From Dipteris shenzhenensis (taxonomy: Eukaryota > Polypodiophyta > Polypodiopsida > Gleicheniales), in NCBI GenBank assembly GCA_047967505.1, contig CM106539.1: a DNA stretch of 64,000 nucleotides; one strand, 5' to 3'. Positions 54,231 to 64,000 of the stretch are shown piece after piece. A model generated the notes under the pieces. It made no database searches and was not told where the DNA came from. It was given only the letters and a program-made list of their open reading frames with translations. Numbering within the stretch: position 1 is the stretch's first letter; every line of letters begins with the position of its first letter. A program made the translations under genes and the position numbers.

Positions 54231-56912
54231 ATGGCCGGAGTGGCCAAGCAAGGGCAGCGAGTGCGTGGGAGGGACGTTGCGGCAGCACCTGTGACTCGTC
54301 AGGCCGCTGCTGGTGCGAACAGTGCGGGGCATAAGGAGAATCCTCGGCGGTCCAAGGCTGCGCCGAAGCGAGTCGCCGTAGACGACCATAGCCAAACGAC
54401 CAGCGCTGACTCCGCCCAACACGCTAAGAAACGTGCTGTCCTTGCCAATTTGACAAACTGCCCGACCACGTTTTCCGATACCAACAACATCCATGCTGCC
54501 AGATCCCAGGTCGGTTCCTTCAATATCTCTTCCGGGATTGGAATTCTCGATTCTTTGTTGAGATGATGCGTGTGATGGTCGGCGTATGAGCATGCGTGAA
54601 ATGGCACAAGTCTGATAGCATACATTTATTGTTGTTGCAAGGTTGCTGTTCAAGCTGCTGCCGCAAAAGGTAAAATACGAGTGGCCTCTCAGCGCAGGGG
54701 ACTCGATGCGGCCCCTGTGAACCGTATCGAATCGTTTTTCAAAAGCTCCGGAGAACCAAGCTCTGGCAGAAATTCCGAAACGTATAGCTCCATCACATTT
54801 CAGAACGATGAAAACCTGTGTCCCAGGGGATCAGCAGCTTCTCCGGAAGCATTAGGAGCGGTTAAGCCGAGATGCAATCCAAGCAGGACAGTTTTGTCTC
54901 AGCCCACGACAGGCCCGAAGCCTCAGGCTTGCCAAGGTTAGAGCTTACCTTTCTCAATATGAGTACGTTAGCCACCACTGGAGAGTTGAATCTTTACATG
55001 CTTGAGCCATTAGCGGGGTGCTAAATCCAGTTTATCGTCTGTCTCAGTCCAAGTATTCGAAGAATGTTTGGAAGGTAAAGGATGGTCCAGCCGGATCTAT
55101 ACCGATATTGATGTTTTTAAAGATCCGCAAATGTGTAGTTCTTATGCCGCCGACATCTACAATCACCTGCGCATAGCTGAAGTAAGGGAGGGAAGCTCAT
55201 TCTTCTTTTACGTTCTCATATAGGGAGCATCTGTGAATCATATGCAGGCTCGCGTTTCACTGGCATCTGTTTGTAACGGTTTCCTCTTCTTTGGAGCATT
55301 TTGCAGTTAAAGCGCAGACCTGCCGCAGATGTGATGGAGGTTGTCCAACAGGATATAAATGGCAGCATGCGTGGAATTCTTGTAGATTGGCTTGTTGAGG
55401 TGATTATACTAGTATAGTCTTATATTGTCGTAGTATTGTTTTAAAAGTCATTATGGCAGAATCAAAACCTTGCTCTTTCTGTGCAGGTGGCAGAGGAATA
55501 CAAGCTTGTGCCCGATACTCTGTATCTAACTGTCTCGTATTTGGATCGCTTTCTATCTGGGAATTTGGTTAATCGACAGCAATTGCAGCTATTAGGGGTC
55601 TCATGCATGCTTATAGCATCGTAAGTATTCTCATACCAGTCGACCTTTCTAGTCATATATGTATTAGTCTTCTACAATCCTTTCAAGGCTTAACATTTTT
55701 TGCCCCCACTGATTTTATTAGGAAATACGAAGAGATATGTGCACCACAAATTGAAGAATTTTGCTACATTACAGATAATACTTATAGCCAAGAGGAGGCA
55801 AGTATCATTCCCCCAAAAAAACTTGGAAATCTCTTCTTCTGTTTCCTTAGATAGAGGAAAAGTACGTGTTGGCCTATTAAAAAAAGCAAAATTGGAGAAA
55901 CCTATATTATTTCTGTGTATGTGGCGTGGAAATGTGTCAGCTTGATCATTTTTGGTATACAGGTTCTGGAAATGGAAAGACGAGTTTTGAAATACTTACA
56001 CTTCGACGTGTCAGGACCTACAACCAAGACTTTTCTGCGGTATGTTTCCTTGTAAACGCACAGGCAACTTACAAATTGGCTTTTTTAGTGTTGAGAGCCA
56101 GCATTAAAAAGCATTTAACCTACATCAGTGCTTATGATGCTCAGGCGTTTCATCCGGGCTGCTCAAGCAGGGCAGAGGGTAAGCGTTCTATGTTCCATGT
56201 ATTTTCCACCTGGATTAGTCAAGTTTGATGACTATCAAGCTGATTCTTAGGGTCTTGTTTAAAATTGGCAGGCCTCTGCCTTACAGCTGGAATATCTTGG
56301 CAATTATCTAGCTGAATTGACTTTAGAAGAATGCAGTTTCCTTAAATATCTGCCGTCGATGATTGCTGGATCTGCTGTGTTCATGGCGAAGGTTACACTT
56401 GATCCCTTGTCCAAACCTTGGGTAAGAGTTGCTAGTAGGTTTGAAGCACTCTGCTTTATTTTGAGAACCATCCCTGATTAAACAGTGAAGATTGTGAGAT
56501 TGCGATGGTATAAAGGAGCCTAAGGAAATGTATGTGAAGGTACTAGTGCAGCTGATATCCTGCTTTGCGATGCTTTTTTGACCCTTGATTTTCTCCTACC
56601 AGAATTCAACCTTGCAACATTACTCAGGTTACCAACCTTCTGAACTGAAGGACTGCGTCAATGCTATTCATGCATTGCAGCTGAATACAAAACATTGCAC
56701 CTTGCTTGCTGTCCGAGAAAAGTACAGACAGCATAAGGTTTGCATTTACCTCGAAATGCAATTTTTTGGAATTTATGTATTATTGACCTTCATGTTTTCA
56801 CCTTGTACAAGCTTTTTCATTTGTGCTTTTCAATGTGGTGCAGTTCAAATGTGTAGCAGCCCTTGCACCACCACTTCTTGTACCATTCGAATATTTTGAT
56901 GATCTCGTGTAA
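54231..56912 (+). CDS. CYCA: A-type cyclin
   Basis: Eleven exons join in frame: 54231-54509, 54642-54936, 55048-55181, 55307-55399, 55487-55620, 55722-55797, 55963-56039, 56145-56178, 56272-56421, 56603-56737, 56844-56912; 491 aa. The start is ATG in GCCCATGGCC, with no upstream ATG in that open stretch. The N-terminus has a KEN box (residues 35-37) and D-box RAVLANLTN (68-76), both degradation signals for the APC/C. The cyclin box starts DPQMCSSYAADIYNHLR and has MRGILVDWLVEVAEEYKLVP, then CAPQIEEFCYITDNTYSQEE and RRFIRAAQAG. A-type cyclins activate CDKs in S and G2 in the nucleus. All introns are GT-AG except intron 6, which starts GC (GAGGCAAGT). The subclass within type A is not settled. 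Confidence 0.96.
55798..55962 (+). other. GC-AG intron of the cyclin gene
   Basis: Exon 6 ends CAAGAGGAG and the intron begins GCAAGT; the acceptor is TATACAG. AG|GCAAGT is the strong consensus for rare GC-AG introns. Using any nearby GT would break the conserved SQEE-VLEMERRV junction. Confidence 0.85.
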
Positions 56913-58429
56913 ATATACATGCTACCTTATGAGTCAGGAATATCCGCTAGGCACAGCAGAACTGTGGTCAACGTTGGAGAACTGCCCTAAGGTCTTATCT
57001 CAGAGCTTATTTTCTGACTTTGAAGAAACGGTAATGCATAATGGGAAGCCGTCAAACAGTTTAAACTCAGAATTCAAGAGTTGTCTTTTTGAGTGTCTGT
57101 TTATGGCAGTTCCGCCATTATTGCCCCATTCATTATTATTTTTGCAAAGGAGGTTTTGGCAATTGTTACTCATGAATATCGTCGAATCCGTCTGGTTTTT
57201 GTTTGCATGAATAGCCTTTGTGGGGGACAAATTATCCAAAGAAAAACGACTATTAGGCCTACATTTTGAATATCTCTGGAAGGTGGATATTGAATTGCAG
57301 ATGTGCGGCCAGTTTTGTAAATTGACAGCAATCTCTCTAGGGAAAAGGATGGGAGTGTATTGGAGCTACCCAAAATTCACATGTAATACCTTTTGCAAAT
57401 TTGCAATTAATAGACGGCAAAGTCATTTCCCGAGTGATGAAAAATGTTTGATGGAAGTGTTGTCAATTTCTTGAGTTTTTACGAATCTTGAGGTGATTTT
57501 CATGCACATTGTAGAATGAATATATTGTGCTTGGCTTGCTAAAAGTGCACGTCGGCAAGGATGTCAAAACAATTGATGGAAATGGTGAAAGTACAAAATG
57601 TGACTCCTAGTTTGCCCAAAGTAGGGCCTATGGGACCTTGAGGCCATATGATATTGTGGTACTTTTGTGGGAAATGGGAAATTCTTCGAAGATGACATGG
57701 TCCCCTACTTTTTCTTTCCATTTTTCATGAAAACCCATTTTCCACCATGTCATTATCCCTTGAGGCTCCTTGGGACCAATACATAATGCAATGTGAAGCT
57801 CAACATCCACCAATTCACAACCTAAGTGACCTAATGTATAATAAAGCTTTCCTTTATCATGTACCTTACTAGTCTTCCCTAGTGAGTGCCCATGGAGTCC
57901 TTGTATGGATTGGTTTTGTACTCTTTGTTCTTCTTAACATGTGCTTTGGTCCTCATCCCATAGAGGATGAGCCTTAAGGTTCTTGCCTTGTTATCTTCTA
58001 ATGGATAACCTTAAGATTTTTCACCATAATACTTTTTTGCTTTTGGGATATCATTTTAGGATGTCAAATGGCATTTTCCTTCTATTTCCTTTTTTAACTT
58101 TGCTTAATATCTTTACATCATGTTGAGATTGTATTCCTCCATAGTGATTTGCATCATGTTTTTGAAGTGGTCCTATAGTTGGATTGTACTTCAATTGCTT
58201 AGATGATGTTAACACAAATCTAATTGCTAGGTGATTTTGTGAAGATGTATGCAATGTTATTTTGTTATTTTGGTTAATTCAATGCTTGAATATATGGCCT
58301 TGTTATTAAACTTTACTTTGTGAAATGATTACATTTATATGCTTTGTTTTAGAATGATCTATATTATTTACTTGTGCTTGAGTTGATGTTAGCATCATAA
58401 TATTGATGCAAGCTTTGTATTAATGAAAG
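56913..58429. other. 3' flank of the cyclin gene and unassigned DNA
   Basis: 56913-57540 is probably 3' UTR and flank. On the minus strand at 57840-57600 a stretch reads HLGCELVDVELHIALCIGPK then EPQGIMTWWKMGFHEKWKEK, which looks coding but is unrecognised; it may belong to the gypsy element to the right. The rest is AT-rich. Confidence 0.4.
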
Positions 58430-59480
58430 TCTTCAACAATCATTTTCTTGGTTAAATAGCATAACCAGCTCTTGTTATCAAAGCTCCATATTCTTATTCT
58501 CTTGAGATATATAGAATGTCTTCTTCTTTCTTGCTTATCTTTTTTTTTTGGTTGATGTGGTAAAGTTATAGATTCAATGAGTCTAACTAAGACTTCATCT
58601 CCAATGAGATTCATCTCCTTTCTTTTCAACCTACTTACATGAAAAATTCGATGTATTCTATATTTGGTAAGGCGAATTTGTAAGCAAATTCTCCAATCTC
58701 CTTAAGTATTAGGAATGGTCCACAATACCTAGGAGATAACTTTGGACATCTATTTATCTTTAGGGTTATTGAAGATTTGGGCACACCTTAAGATATTACT
58801 TTATTTTCTTTTAACTCCACTCTAACTTTTTATGGTGTGGGTGTGCATAAATTCTTGCTCTATCTTTAGTTTGGTTTTTTCGAATCCCATTGAATTGGAA
58901 TTCGAGCGATTGATAATCCATACAACATCATGAATGGACATAACTTTTAGTCAAATGCTTGGCATTGTTATATGCAAATTCCAATATGGATAAATATTAT
59001 TTCTAATTAGTTTGCCTTTTACTTACATATGCTCAAAGCAAATCCTCAATGACTTGATTGACCCTTTGAGTTTGACCATCAATTTGTGGATGATGTATAA
59101 TGTTGATATCCAAAGTAGTTTCTAGCCTCATGCAATACAACCCTCTAAAGTATGGCTATTACAATTGCTATCTCAATCACTAACAATATTGATTGATAGC
59201 CCATACAATCCATAAATATGCTCTACAAATAGATTTGTTGATTTGAGAGTTTTAACCTCTTTATTGGTTGGAATAAATTGAGCCATCTTGATCCATCGGT
59301 CCATAGTTACCCACATAGTCGCGTCCCGTCTATGTCTTAGTCATCGAAAATAAAATGCATGAAGATTCTCGTTTGCTAAATGGGATCTCCAAGGGATGCA
59401 AGAGACCGCATAACTTAAGGTGTTCAACCTATTGACTTGGAGTTTTTTGGCACATCAATTTGTTTAGTAGACTCATTCAA
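58430..59480 (-). mobile_element. Degenerate Ty3/gypsy integrase, minus strand
   Basis: Reading the minus strand: CGLLHPLEIP at about 59410. Then VTMDRWIKMAQFIPTNKEVK and FVEHIYGLYGLSINIVSD at 59310-59180, the gypsy core VDRLTKMAHFIP...HGLPxxIVSD with the first Asp. Then HHPQIDGQTQRVNQVIEDLL at 59095, matching HPQTDGQTERVNQ, where the position of the catalytic Glu is Gln. FAYNNAKH and SPRYCGPFLILKEIGEFAYK follow (58720). Stops break it throughout. No LTRs were found. Confidence 0.75.
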
Positions 59481-60639
59481 GCTAGCTCTTCATGCTTGAA
59501 GGTGAGAATCAACCACTCATTTGGGATTGTGAGGTGCAGGATCAAGAGGGTTTGCCACATTTGCCTCTAGGTCTCTTGCAAACTCTAGTTAGGAATGCCC
59601 TTGGGCCCTACTTTGTAAAGTTTGCATAGGTAGAAGTTGAGGGATTGCCACAAGTTGGATCTTGAGAGGCACCTTAGTCCTCAAGGACAAATCGTACAAG
59701 TGGTGGTGGGTCGATGCATTGTGAAATCCCTCCCACCATGCCTCATGAATTGGGGCCTCAATCTCCATCATGTGTGTGCTTGTCGCCTTCATATGAGAAA
59801 GTGATTGACCTTGTTCCTCTACCTTTGTGGGAAGGCGTCTCCAGGTCCCAAAGGACCTAGGTTGGGCCATTATCCCACTATCTCCATATGGCATGAAAGG
59901 TGTAGACAATATCCTTCCAAATGGTGACTTGGGTGGTTGCAGAGGAAACTTGATGGTCTCCCATCAAATGTTTCAAGCATTGATATTGTACACTCCCATA
60001 CACTATCCTTTGGAGAAAGCAGAGGGTGCATATGAGAGGGAGGAGTCATCTCAAATGCCTCTAGCTTGGGAACATGTTGGCCATGAATCTTGTAGTCTAG
60101 AGAGGATGGATCAATGGCAGAGGTATGGTTGAGCCCTCACTTGAAGTCTTGCTACATCCTTTGTGTAGTGGCTACAATGTAGAGGGTTCCCATCCAAATC
60201 CTTTGTGTATTGCGATGTGAAATAGTGTCTAGACCTCTTTTTATGCAATGATGGCATCATCTACTAGCATTTGCTCTAGCCATGGGCCACAATGGGTAGG
60301 CTTCCATGTGCCACCATGAAGAAGAAATAGGAAACCTTTGTGGCTTGTGGATTGGTCCATAGTTGGTGGCCAAAAGATGTAAATCACCTTTAAGGGAACA
60401 TGTTGCTCCAACTAATGATGCTCTTTTGGGGGACTAGGTTGATGCCTCCAGTTGTAGATGTTGGCCAATCCGAGTCATGTAAGGAAAAAGGGGCACCTCC
60501 TCTACCTTGTTTGAGTGCCCTAATTAGCCAAAACCACTCCCTTGGGTCCCATTAAATGTCTTTGAGTGGTTGACACTCCCATAACCAAAGGCACCACCTC
60601 ACCCCTCTTGCCCTCCCAAAACTAGAATTGGATTAATGG
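59481..60639. other. Unassigned DNA, perhaps the body of a decayed LINE
   Basis: Moderately GC-rich with many TGGG and CCCTC words and short frames on both strands, none recognisable. Because the LINE 3' end at 60640-60985 follows, this may be its eroded ORF2. Confidence 0.35.
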
Positions 60640-60985
60640 AGGATTAATGGTCCATTTCTTGGCCAAGTGACATACGACTGTGACCATTTGCCACTTGGAC
60701 TCTGGGTTTTGGAGTGTTCACCAAAAGGCTAGACCATTCTTGCAAGGCTTGACATATAAGTATCTTCTATGTTTTTATGTTGAGAGTAGGTATTCGCTAG
60801 TTGTAGACCCCCACCTTGGCTATTAGCCCTATTTTGAAATTCCTTAGACAACGAGTTGGGTTCTCTAGAAATAGGCTAATTTTTCTAACAACCATCTATT
60901 TGTTTTCTTTACCCCATGATCAATGCCTTTTGGATTGTTGATTTTCAAGTTTAATAGAAGGCTCTTTTTTCTAGAAAGAAAAAAA
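60640..60985 (+). mobile_element. LINE 3' end, same family as 1-2640
   Basis: Matches the end of the first LINE in order: GCAAGGCTTGACATATAAG against GCAAGGCTTGGCCTATAGG; CTTGGCTATTAGCCCTA against CTTGGCTGTTAGCCCTA; GAGTTGGGTTCTCTAGAAAT against GAGCTGGGCTTCTTTGGAAT; and TTTAATAGAAGGCTC against ATTAATAGAAGGTTC. Both end in TTTCTAGAAAG / TTTCTTTGAAA and an A-rich tail. Confidence 0.75.
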
Positions 60986-61899
60986 AGAAGGTACACACAA
61001 GCAATCCATAAACTACAGTGATTAGATAATTCCTACTTAGAACTAACAAAATTAGAAAAGTGAATTCTAACTATAGTAACTTGAATGGAGGCTATTGATG
61101 AATCATTAAAAACTCTAACCAAACCCATCTCAAAGTTATCCAATGCTTAGTGGTAATTCTTGTTATTAAACCACCAACTCCTCCATATCAATTTGAGGTG
61201 TATCTCTCGCCTTAGAGAAACCACGAATATTTCAAAGTACTTAAAGCCACTAATTTGCAACAACGGGGAAGAAAAAGAAAGAAAACCTATCCTAGTGACC
61301 ACATGATTTTCAATGAAGGTGAGTGTGGGTGATTTGTTGTCTCAATTTGTGCTTTCCTATCGTATTCACCTACTCACCTAGTATCATATTCCTGTGGTAG
61401 ACTTGGAAGCATTTCAACAAACAGGAATTGTGAGTGCTTGCCCGTCCTATGGAATCACCTAGACATAAAAATCATAAACGCATGCGAGTGTGTGTGCTTG
61501 CTTTGGATCAAGATTGATGTTCTGCAGCATACCTTGCTGACAGCCATGAGTGGATTTTGTCAGACAATCCAGCTGAATCGTTGTTGCTGGTTGGGGGAAG
61601 GGATTGATATGGTGATGTCCGGTGTGAAATAACCAAAGTAAGGATTTAATAAGAACGAAAACAATCAAAATCAAAGGCTATTCAATGGTTCAAATCTGCA
61701 CATAAATTACAATGTGCCTCCCAACTCTTATGCATTCCAGCTCCTCATGTTTGACACGAATGCAACCGATAATGAAATCACATTGTCCTTACTTTCAAAG
61801 CACATCAAAGCACAAAAAATAAATGCAAATGCATTGGATGAGGTGATTTACTATATTGAATAGGTATAGATCTAGATAGACCTATATATATGCATTCAT
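60986..61899. other. AT-rich DNA left of the last copia element
   Basis: No gene recognised. Part of it may be the left end of the copia LTR, whose boundary I could not fix. Confidence 0.4.
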
Positions 61900-62325
61900 A
61901 GATCTAATTGATGATGTAAGTTGGATGGTCATAATAATAGTATAGGTACTATCATTGGGATTAGGACTACTATGTGAAGATTGTGGGAGAGAGGGAAGGA
62001 GTCTCACTTGCGGCTTTCTCACATGCACAATGGGGGAATACACACAAAGGTGGAGGCTGAAAACAGTTTTCCTCTTCTTAGTTGTGAAAGCCAAAAGAAC
62101 TCTCGTACAAAGAAAATAGAAGAACCCTATATGTGGGTCTCAAACCAAACTCAACTAACTAAGGTGGCATACTAACTGAGCCACAAACTAGTGTAGATAA
62201 GGATAGCTGTCATCCAGCTATTATTCGTGGGCGGTGTACCAACCGCATCTCCAGCTAACAAGTCGGTGACATAAATGCACAACAGTCACCCTGGCATATC
62301 GCGAGTGGAGCTCGATATCTCAACA
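61900..62325 (-). repeat. Putative 3' LTR of copia element D (left boundary unknown)
   Basis: The plus strand ends GAGCTCGATATCTCAACA at 62325, i.e. TGTTGAGATATCGAGCTC on the element strand, the TG start of an LTR. The neighbouring CTCCCCCTCGAGC gives a minus-strand purine tract (GAGGGGGAG). A TATA-like CATATAGGG lies inside on the minus strand. Confidence 0.55.
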
Positions 62326-62981
62326 CTCCCCCTCGAGCTCAATCCCAAATCTTGCACACCAAGCAGGTCTCTGAACTTGCGTAGCTTCTCTGCGCCCAAT
62401 GCTTTCGTGAATATGTCAGCTACCTGATCCTCTGTGCTGACATAAACTAGATCAATAAGACCTAGTAAAACCTTCTCCCGCACATAGTGATAATGCACCT
62501 CAATGTGCTTTGTTCTGGCATGAAAGACTGGGTTCTTTGCCAAATGTATACTACTCATGTTGTCACAATAAATGACAACTGGCCCATCTGTAGACTGATG
62601 CATATCATAGAATAGCTTATGCAACCAAGCTACCTCACATGCAGCCATTGCTGCACCCCTGTACTCAGCCTCTGTGCTCGACAAGGCAACTGTAGGCTGT
62701 TTCTTGCTGCTCCAAGTGACTGCAGCACTCCCAAAAGAGAACACATATCCACTGGTAGATCGTCTATCTGAAATGCTACCAGCCCAATCAGCATCAGTGT
62801 ATCCATGCAACTGTATCTGAACCCCAGCCTCATAAAATAGTCCATACTGCAATGTGGACTTCACATACCTGAGTATGCGTCTAGCCGCATCCAAATGCGG
62901 TTTCCTTGGAGCCTGCATAAACTGACTTACCCACCAAACAGCAGAGCTCAAATCTGGCCTGGTAATAGTCATGTAAATCAA
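62286..62981 (-). CDS. Copia D: RT C-terminus and RNase H
   Basis: A 231-codon minus-strand frame covers the end of the polyprotein. YMTITRPDLSSAVWWVSQFM comes first, then the RNase H domain: YTDADWAGSISDRRSTSGYV, SSKKQPTVALSSTEAEYRGA, VIYCDNMSSIHLAKNPVFHA and RTKHIEVHYHYVREKV. It ends VADIFTKALGAEKLRKFRDL plus a short tail. The D-E-D residues of RNase H (DAD, TEAE, CDN) are all present. A one-base shift near 62990 separates it from the RT frame. Confidence 0.92.
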   Translation of the reverse strand: MIYMTITRPDLSSAVWWVSQFMQAPRKPHLDAARRILRYVKSTLQYGLFYEAGVQIQLHGYTDADWAGSISDRRSTSGYVFSFGSAAVTWSSKKQPTVALSSTEAEYRGAAMAACEVAWLHKLFYDMHQSTDGPVVIYCDNMSSIHLAKNPVFHARTKHIEVHYHYVREKVLLGLIDLVYVSTEDQVADIFTKALGAEKLRKFRDLLGVQDLGLSSRGSVEISSSTRDMPG

Positions 62982-62989
62982 ACTTCCTA

Positions 62990-64000
62990 CTATGCGTCTG
63001 TCATAGTAGGGTAGAGAAGTTCACCTGCATCTGCACTCAGCTTCACATTCTGCTCCAAAGGAACTGAAATAGGCTTACAGCCTATGATCCCATATTTGGA
63101 CAGCATGTTTAGTCCATACTGCCTCTGCAAGAGCTGTATCCCACTTGGTGATCTAATCACCTCAATGCCCAAGAAATAACGCAGCTCTCCCAAATCCTTC
63201 ATCTCAAACTTTTGCCTCAATAGCATTTTCACATGAAGGATATCTTCATCACTATCACCTGTGATGATCAAATCATCAACATAAATGACCAGCAGCATAA
63301 TCCCTTTCTCTGTTTTTCTCACATAGAGTGAGAAATCTGCCTTGGAAATCTGAAAGCCAATAGTGACAAGATACTGTCCTATCTTGTCAGACCATGCTCT
63401 AGGTGCTTGCTTCAAGCCATACAAGGCTTTCTTCAACCTGCAAACAAACTCAGGATGAGTAGCATGAACATAACCTGCTGGCTGCTCCATAAAGACCTCT
63501 TCTTGCAAATCACCATGCAAGAAGGCATTCTTTACATCCATCTGATGTAAAGACCATCCCTTTGATGCAGCCATAGCAATGGCTGCTCTTACGGTTGCCA
63601 TCCTTGCAAACGGGCTGAAAGTTTCTTCATAATCAATGCCATATGTCTGTGCATACCCCTTGACAACTAATCTTGCCTTGTATCTATTCACAGAACCATC
63701 TGCATTGTGCTTGATCTTATAAACCCACTTACAACCAATTGCATTCTTGCCTTTAGGCAAAGGCACCAATTCCCATGTAGCATTAGCATCCAAGGCATCC
63801 ATTTCTTCATCCATGGCTTTCTCCCATTTTTCATTTCCCATGGCTTGCTCAAAAGAAGTGGGTTTTGGTTCCTGTATCACTTTGACCATATAGGCATAGT
63901 GAATGGCTGTAAATCCATCATATTTCAGCCTATCCACAGGATACCTAACCCTGGTAGAGCTGCGCAAAATAGGCTCACTTCCAAGTGCTCTCAAAACATC
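62990..64000 (-). CDS. Copia D: reverse transcriptase, partial at window edge
   Basis: A 334-codon minus-strand frame, open to the window end. It includes NATWELVPLPKGKNAIGCKW, YKARLVVKGYAQTYGIDYEE, TFSPFARMATVRAAIAMAAS, LHQMDVKNAFLHGDLQEEVF (first catalytic Asp), KALYGLKQAPRAWSDKIGQY and LLVIYVDDLIITGDSDEDIL (YVDD). EMKDLGELRYFLGIEV and NMLSKYGIIGCKPISVPLEQ follow, then TMTDA and a stop, where a one-base indel throws off the expected YDRRIVGSLIY. Apart from that shift the domain is complete, so this is the youngest-looking copia in the window. Gag and integrase should lie beyond position 64000. Confidence 0.93.
   Translation of the reverse strand, partial: DVLRALGSEPILRSSTRVRYPVDRLKYDGFTAIHYAYMVKVIQEPKPTSFEQAMGNEKWEKAMDEEMDALDANATWELVPLPKGKNAIGCKWVYKIKHNADGSVNRYKARLVVKGYAQTYGIDYEETFSPFARMATVRAAIAMAASKGWSLHQMDVKNAFLHGDLQEEVFMEQPAGYVHATHPEFVCRLKKALYGLKQAPRAWSDKIGQYLVTIGFQISKADFSLYVRKTEKGIMLLVIYVDDLIITGDSDEDILHVKMLLRQKFEMKDLGELRYFLGIEVIRSPSGIQLLQRQYGLNMLSKYGIIGCKPISVPLEQNVKLSADAGELLYPTMTDA

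Noticed and set aside
54029-54653. Minus-strand frames up to 161 codons across cyclin exon 1
   Set aside because: Shadows of the GC-rich first exon and intron; no motif, and the plus strand has the conserved KEN box and D-box.
1-64000. tRNA or rRNA genes
   Set aside because: I saw no cloverleaf with A and B boxes and no conserved rRNA words; the tRNA-like PBS beside copia B is only a primer site.

Overview
The window reads as nuclear DNA of a land plant. Its two well-preserved host genes are a plant-type A-type cyclin and a sugar transport protein (STP) family hexose/H+ symporter, both split by short introns. Everything else is plant-type repetitive DNA: Ty1/copia and Ty3/gypsy elements, LINEs, CACTA (En/Spm) elements with TNP2-type transposases, a Helitron remnant, foldback/MITE-like elements and microsatellites. 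The high repeat load and long intergenic distances suggest a large genome. A non-seed plant such as a fern or lycophyte is possible, but I cannot fix the taxon from the sequence.

Layout. 1-2.64 kb: 3' part of a decayed LINE ending in an A-rich tail. 2.6-8.9 kb: AT-rich intergenic DNA with a perfect 261-bp tandem duplication, a (GA)n tract and a minus-strand LINE ORF1 remnant. 8.9-16.4 kb: two copia insertions sharing one LTR family, both minus strand; the larger (10.36-16.39 kb) has both LTRs, PBS, PPT, gag, PR, INT, RT and RNase H fragments and is itself interrupted by a 355-bp MITE. 16.6-18.8 kb: a plus-strand copia element that stops abruptly where a duplicated piece of the STP gene begins. 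18.8-20.6 kb: that rearranged STP pseudogene and its 3' flank. 20.6-24.0 kb: intergenic DNA with a foldback element, a 108-bp tandem duplication and a possible GIY-YIG nuclease remnant. 24.0-25.8 kb: the intact STP gene, four exons, 495 aa.

26.7-41.3 kb: a nest of CACTA-type transposons. It holds a decayed minus-strand ORF1-type gene (27.1-28.5 kb), an apparently intact plus-strand ORF1-type gene (30.7-32.3 kb), a TNP2 transposase gene whose eight exons I could join in frame (36.2-40.25 kb, one premature stop), three arrays of the palindrome GTCGCTATATAGCGAC, two CACTA termini (ends at 32,874 and 40,691), and kilobases of hexamer (GCATAA/TTATGC) and purine or pyrimidine arrays arranged as inverted repeats around the ORF1 gene.

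41.2-43.4 kb: a broken minus-strand multi-exon gene, probably of transposon origin, family not recognised. 43.5-46.9 kb: CT-rich minisatellites, a minus-strand LINE and a degenerate telomere-like repeat. 46.9-49.0 kb: a minus-strand Helitron replication-protein remnant. 49-53 kb: weak minus-strand coding traces. 54.2-56.9 kb: the A-type cyclin gene, 11 exons, 491 aa, with KEN box and D-box and one GC-AG intron. 58.4-59.5 kb: decayed Ty3/gypsy integrase. 60.6-61.0 kb: a second copy of the LINE 3' end seen at 2.6 kb. 61.9-64.0 kb: a minus-strand copia element, nearly intact in RT and RNase H, running off the window.

Only the cyclin and the STP gene are confidently host functions. The most unusual structure is the CACTA nest, with its palindromic subterminal motif, near-intact transposase pair and mirror-image hexamer arrays.
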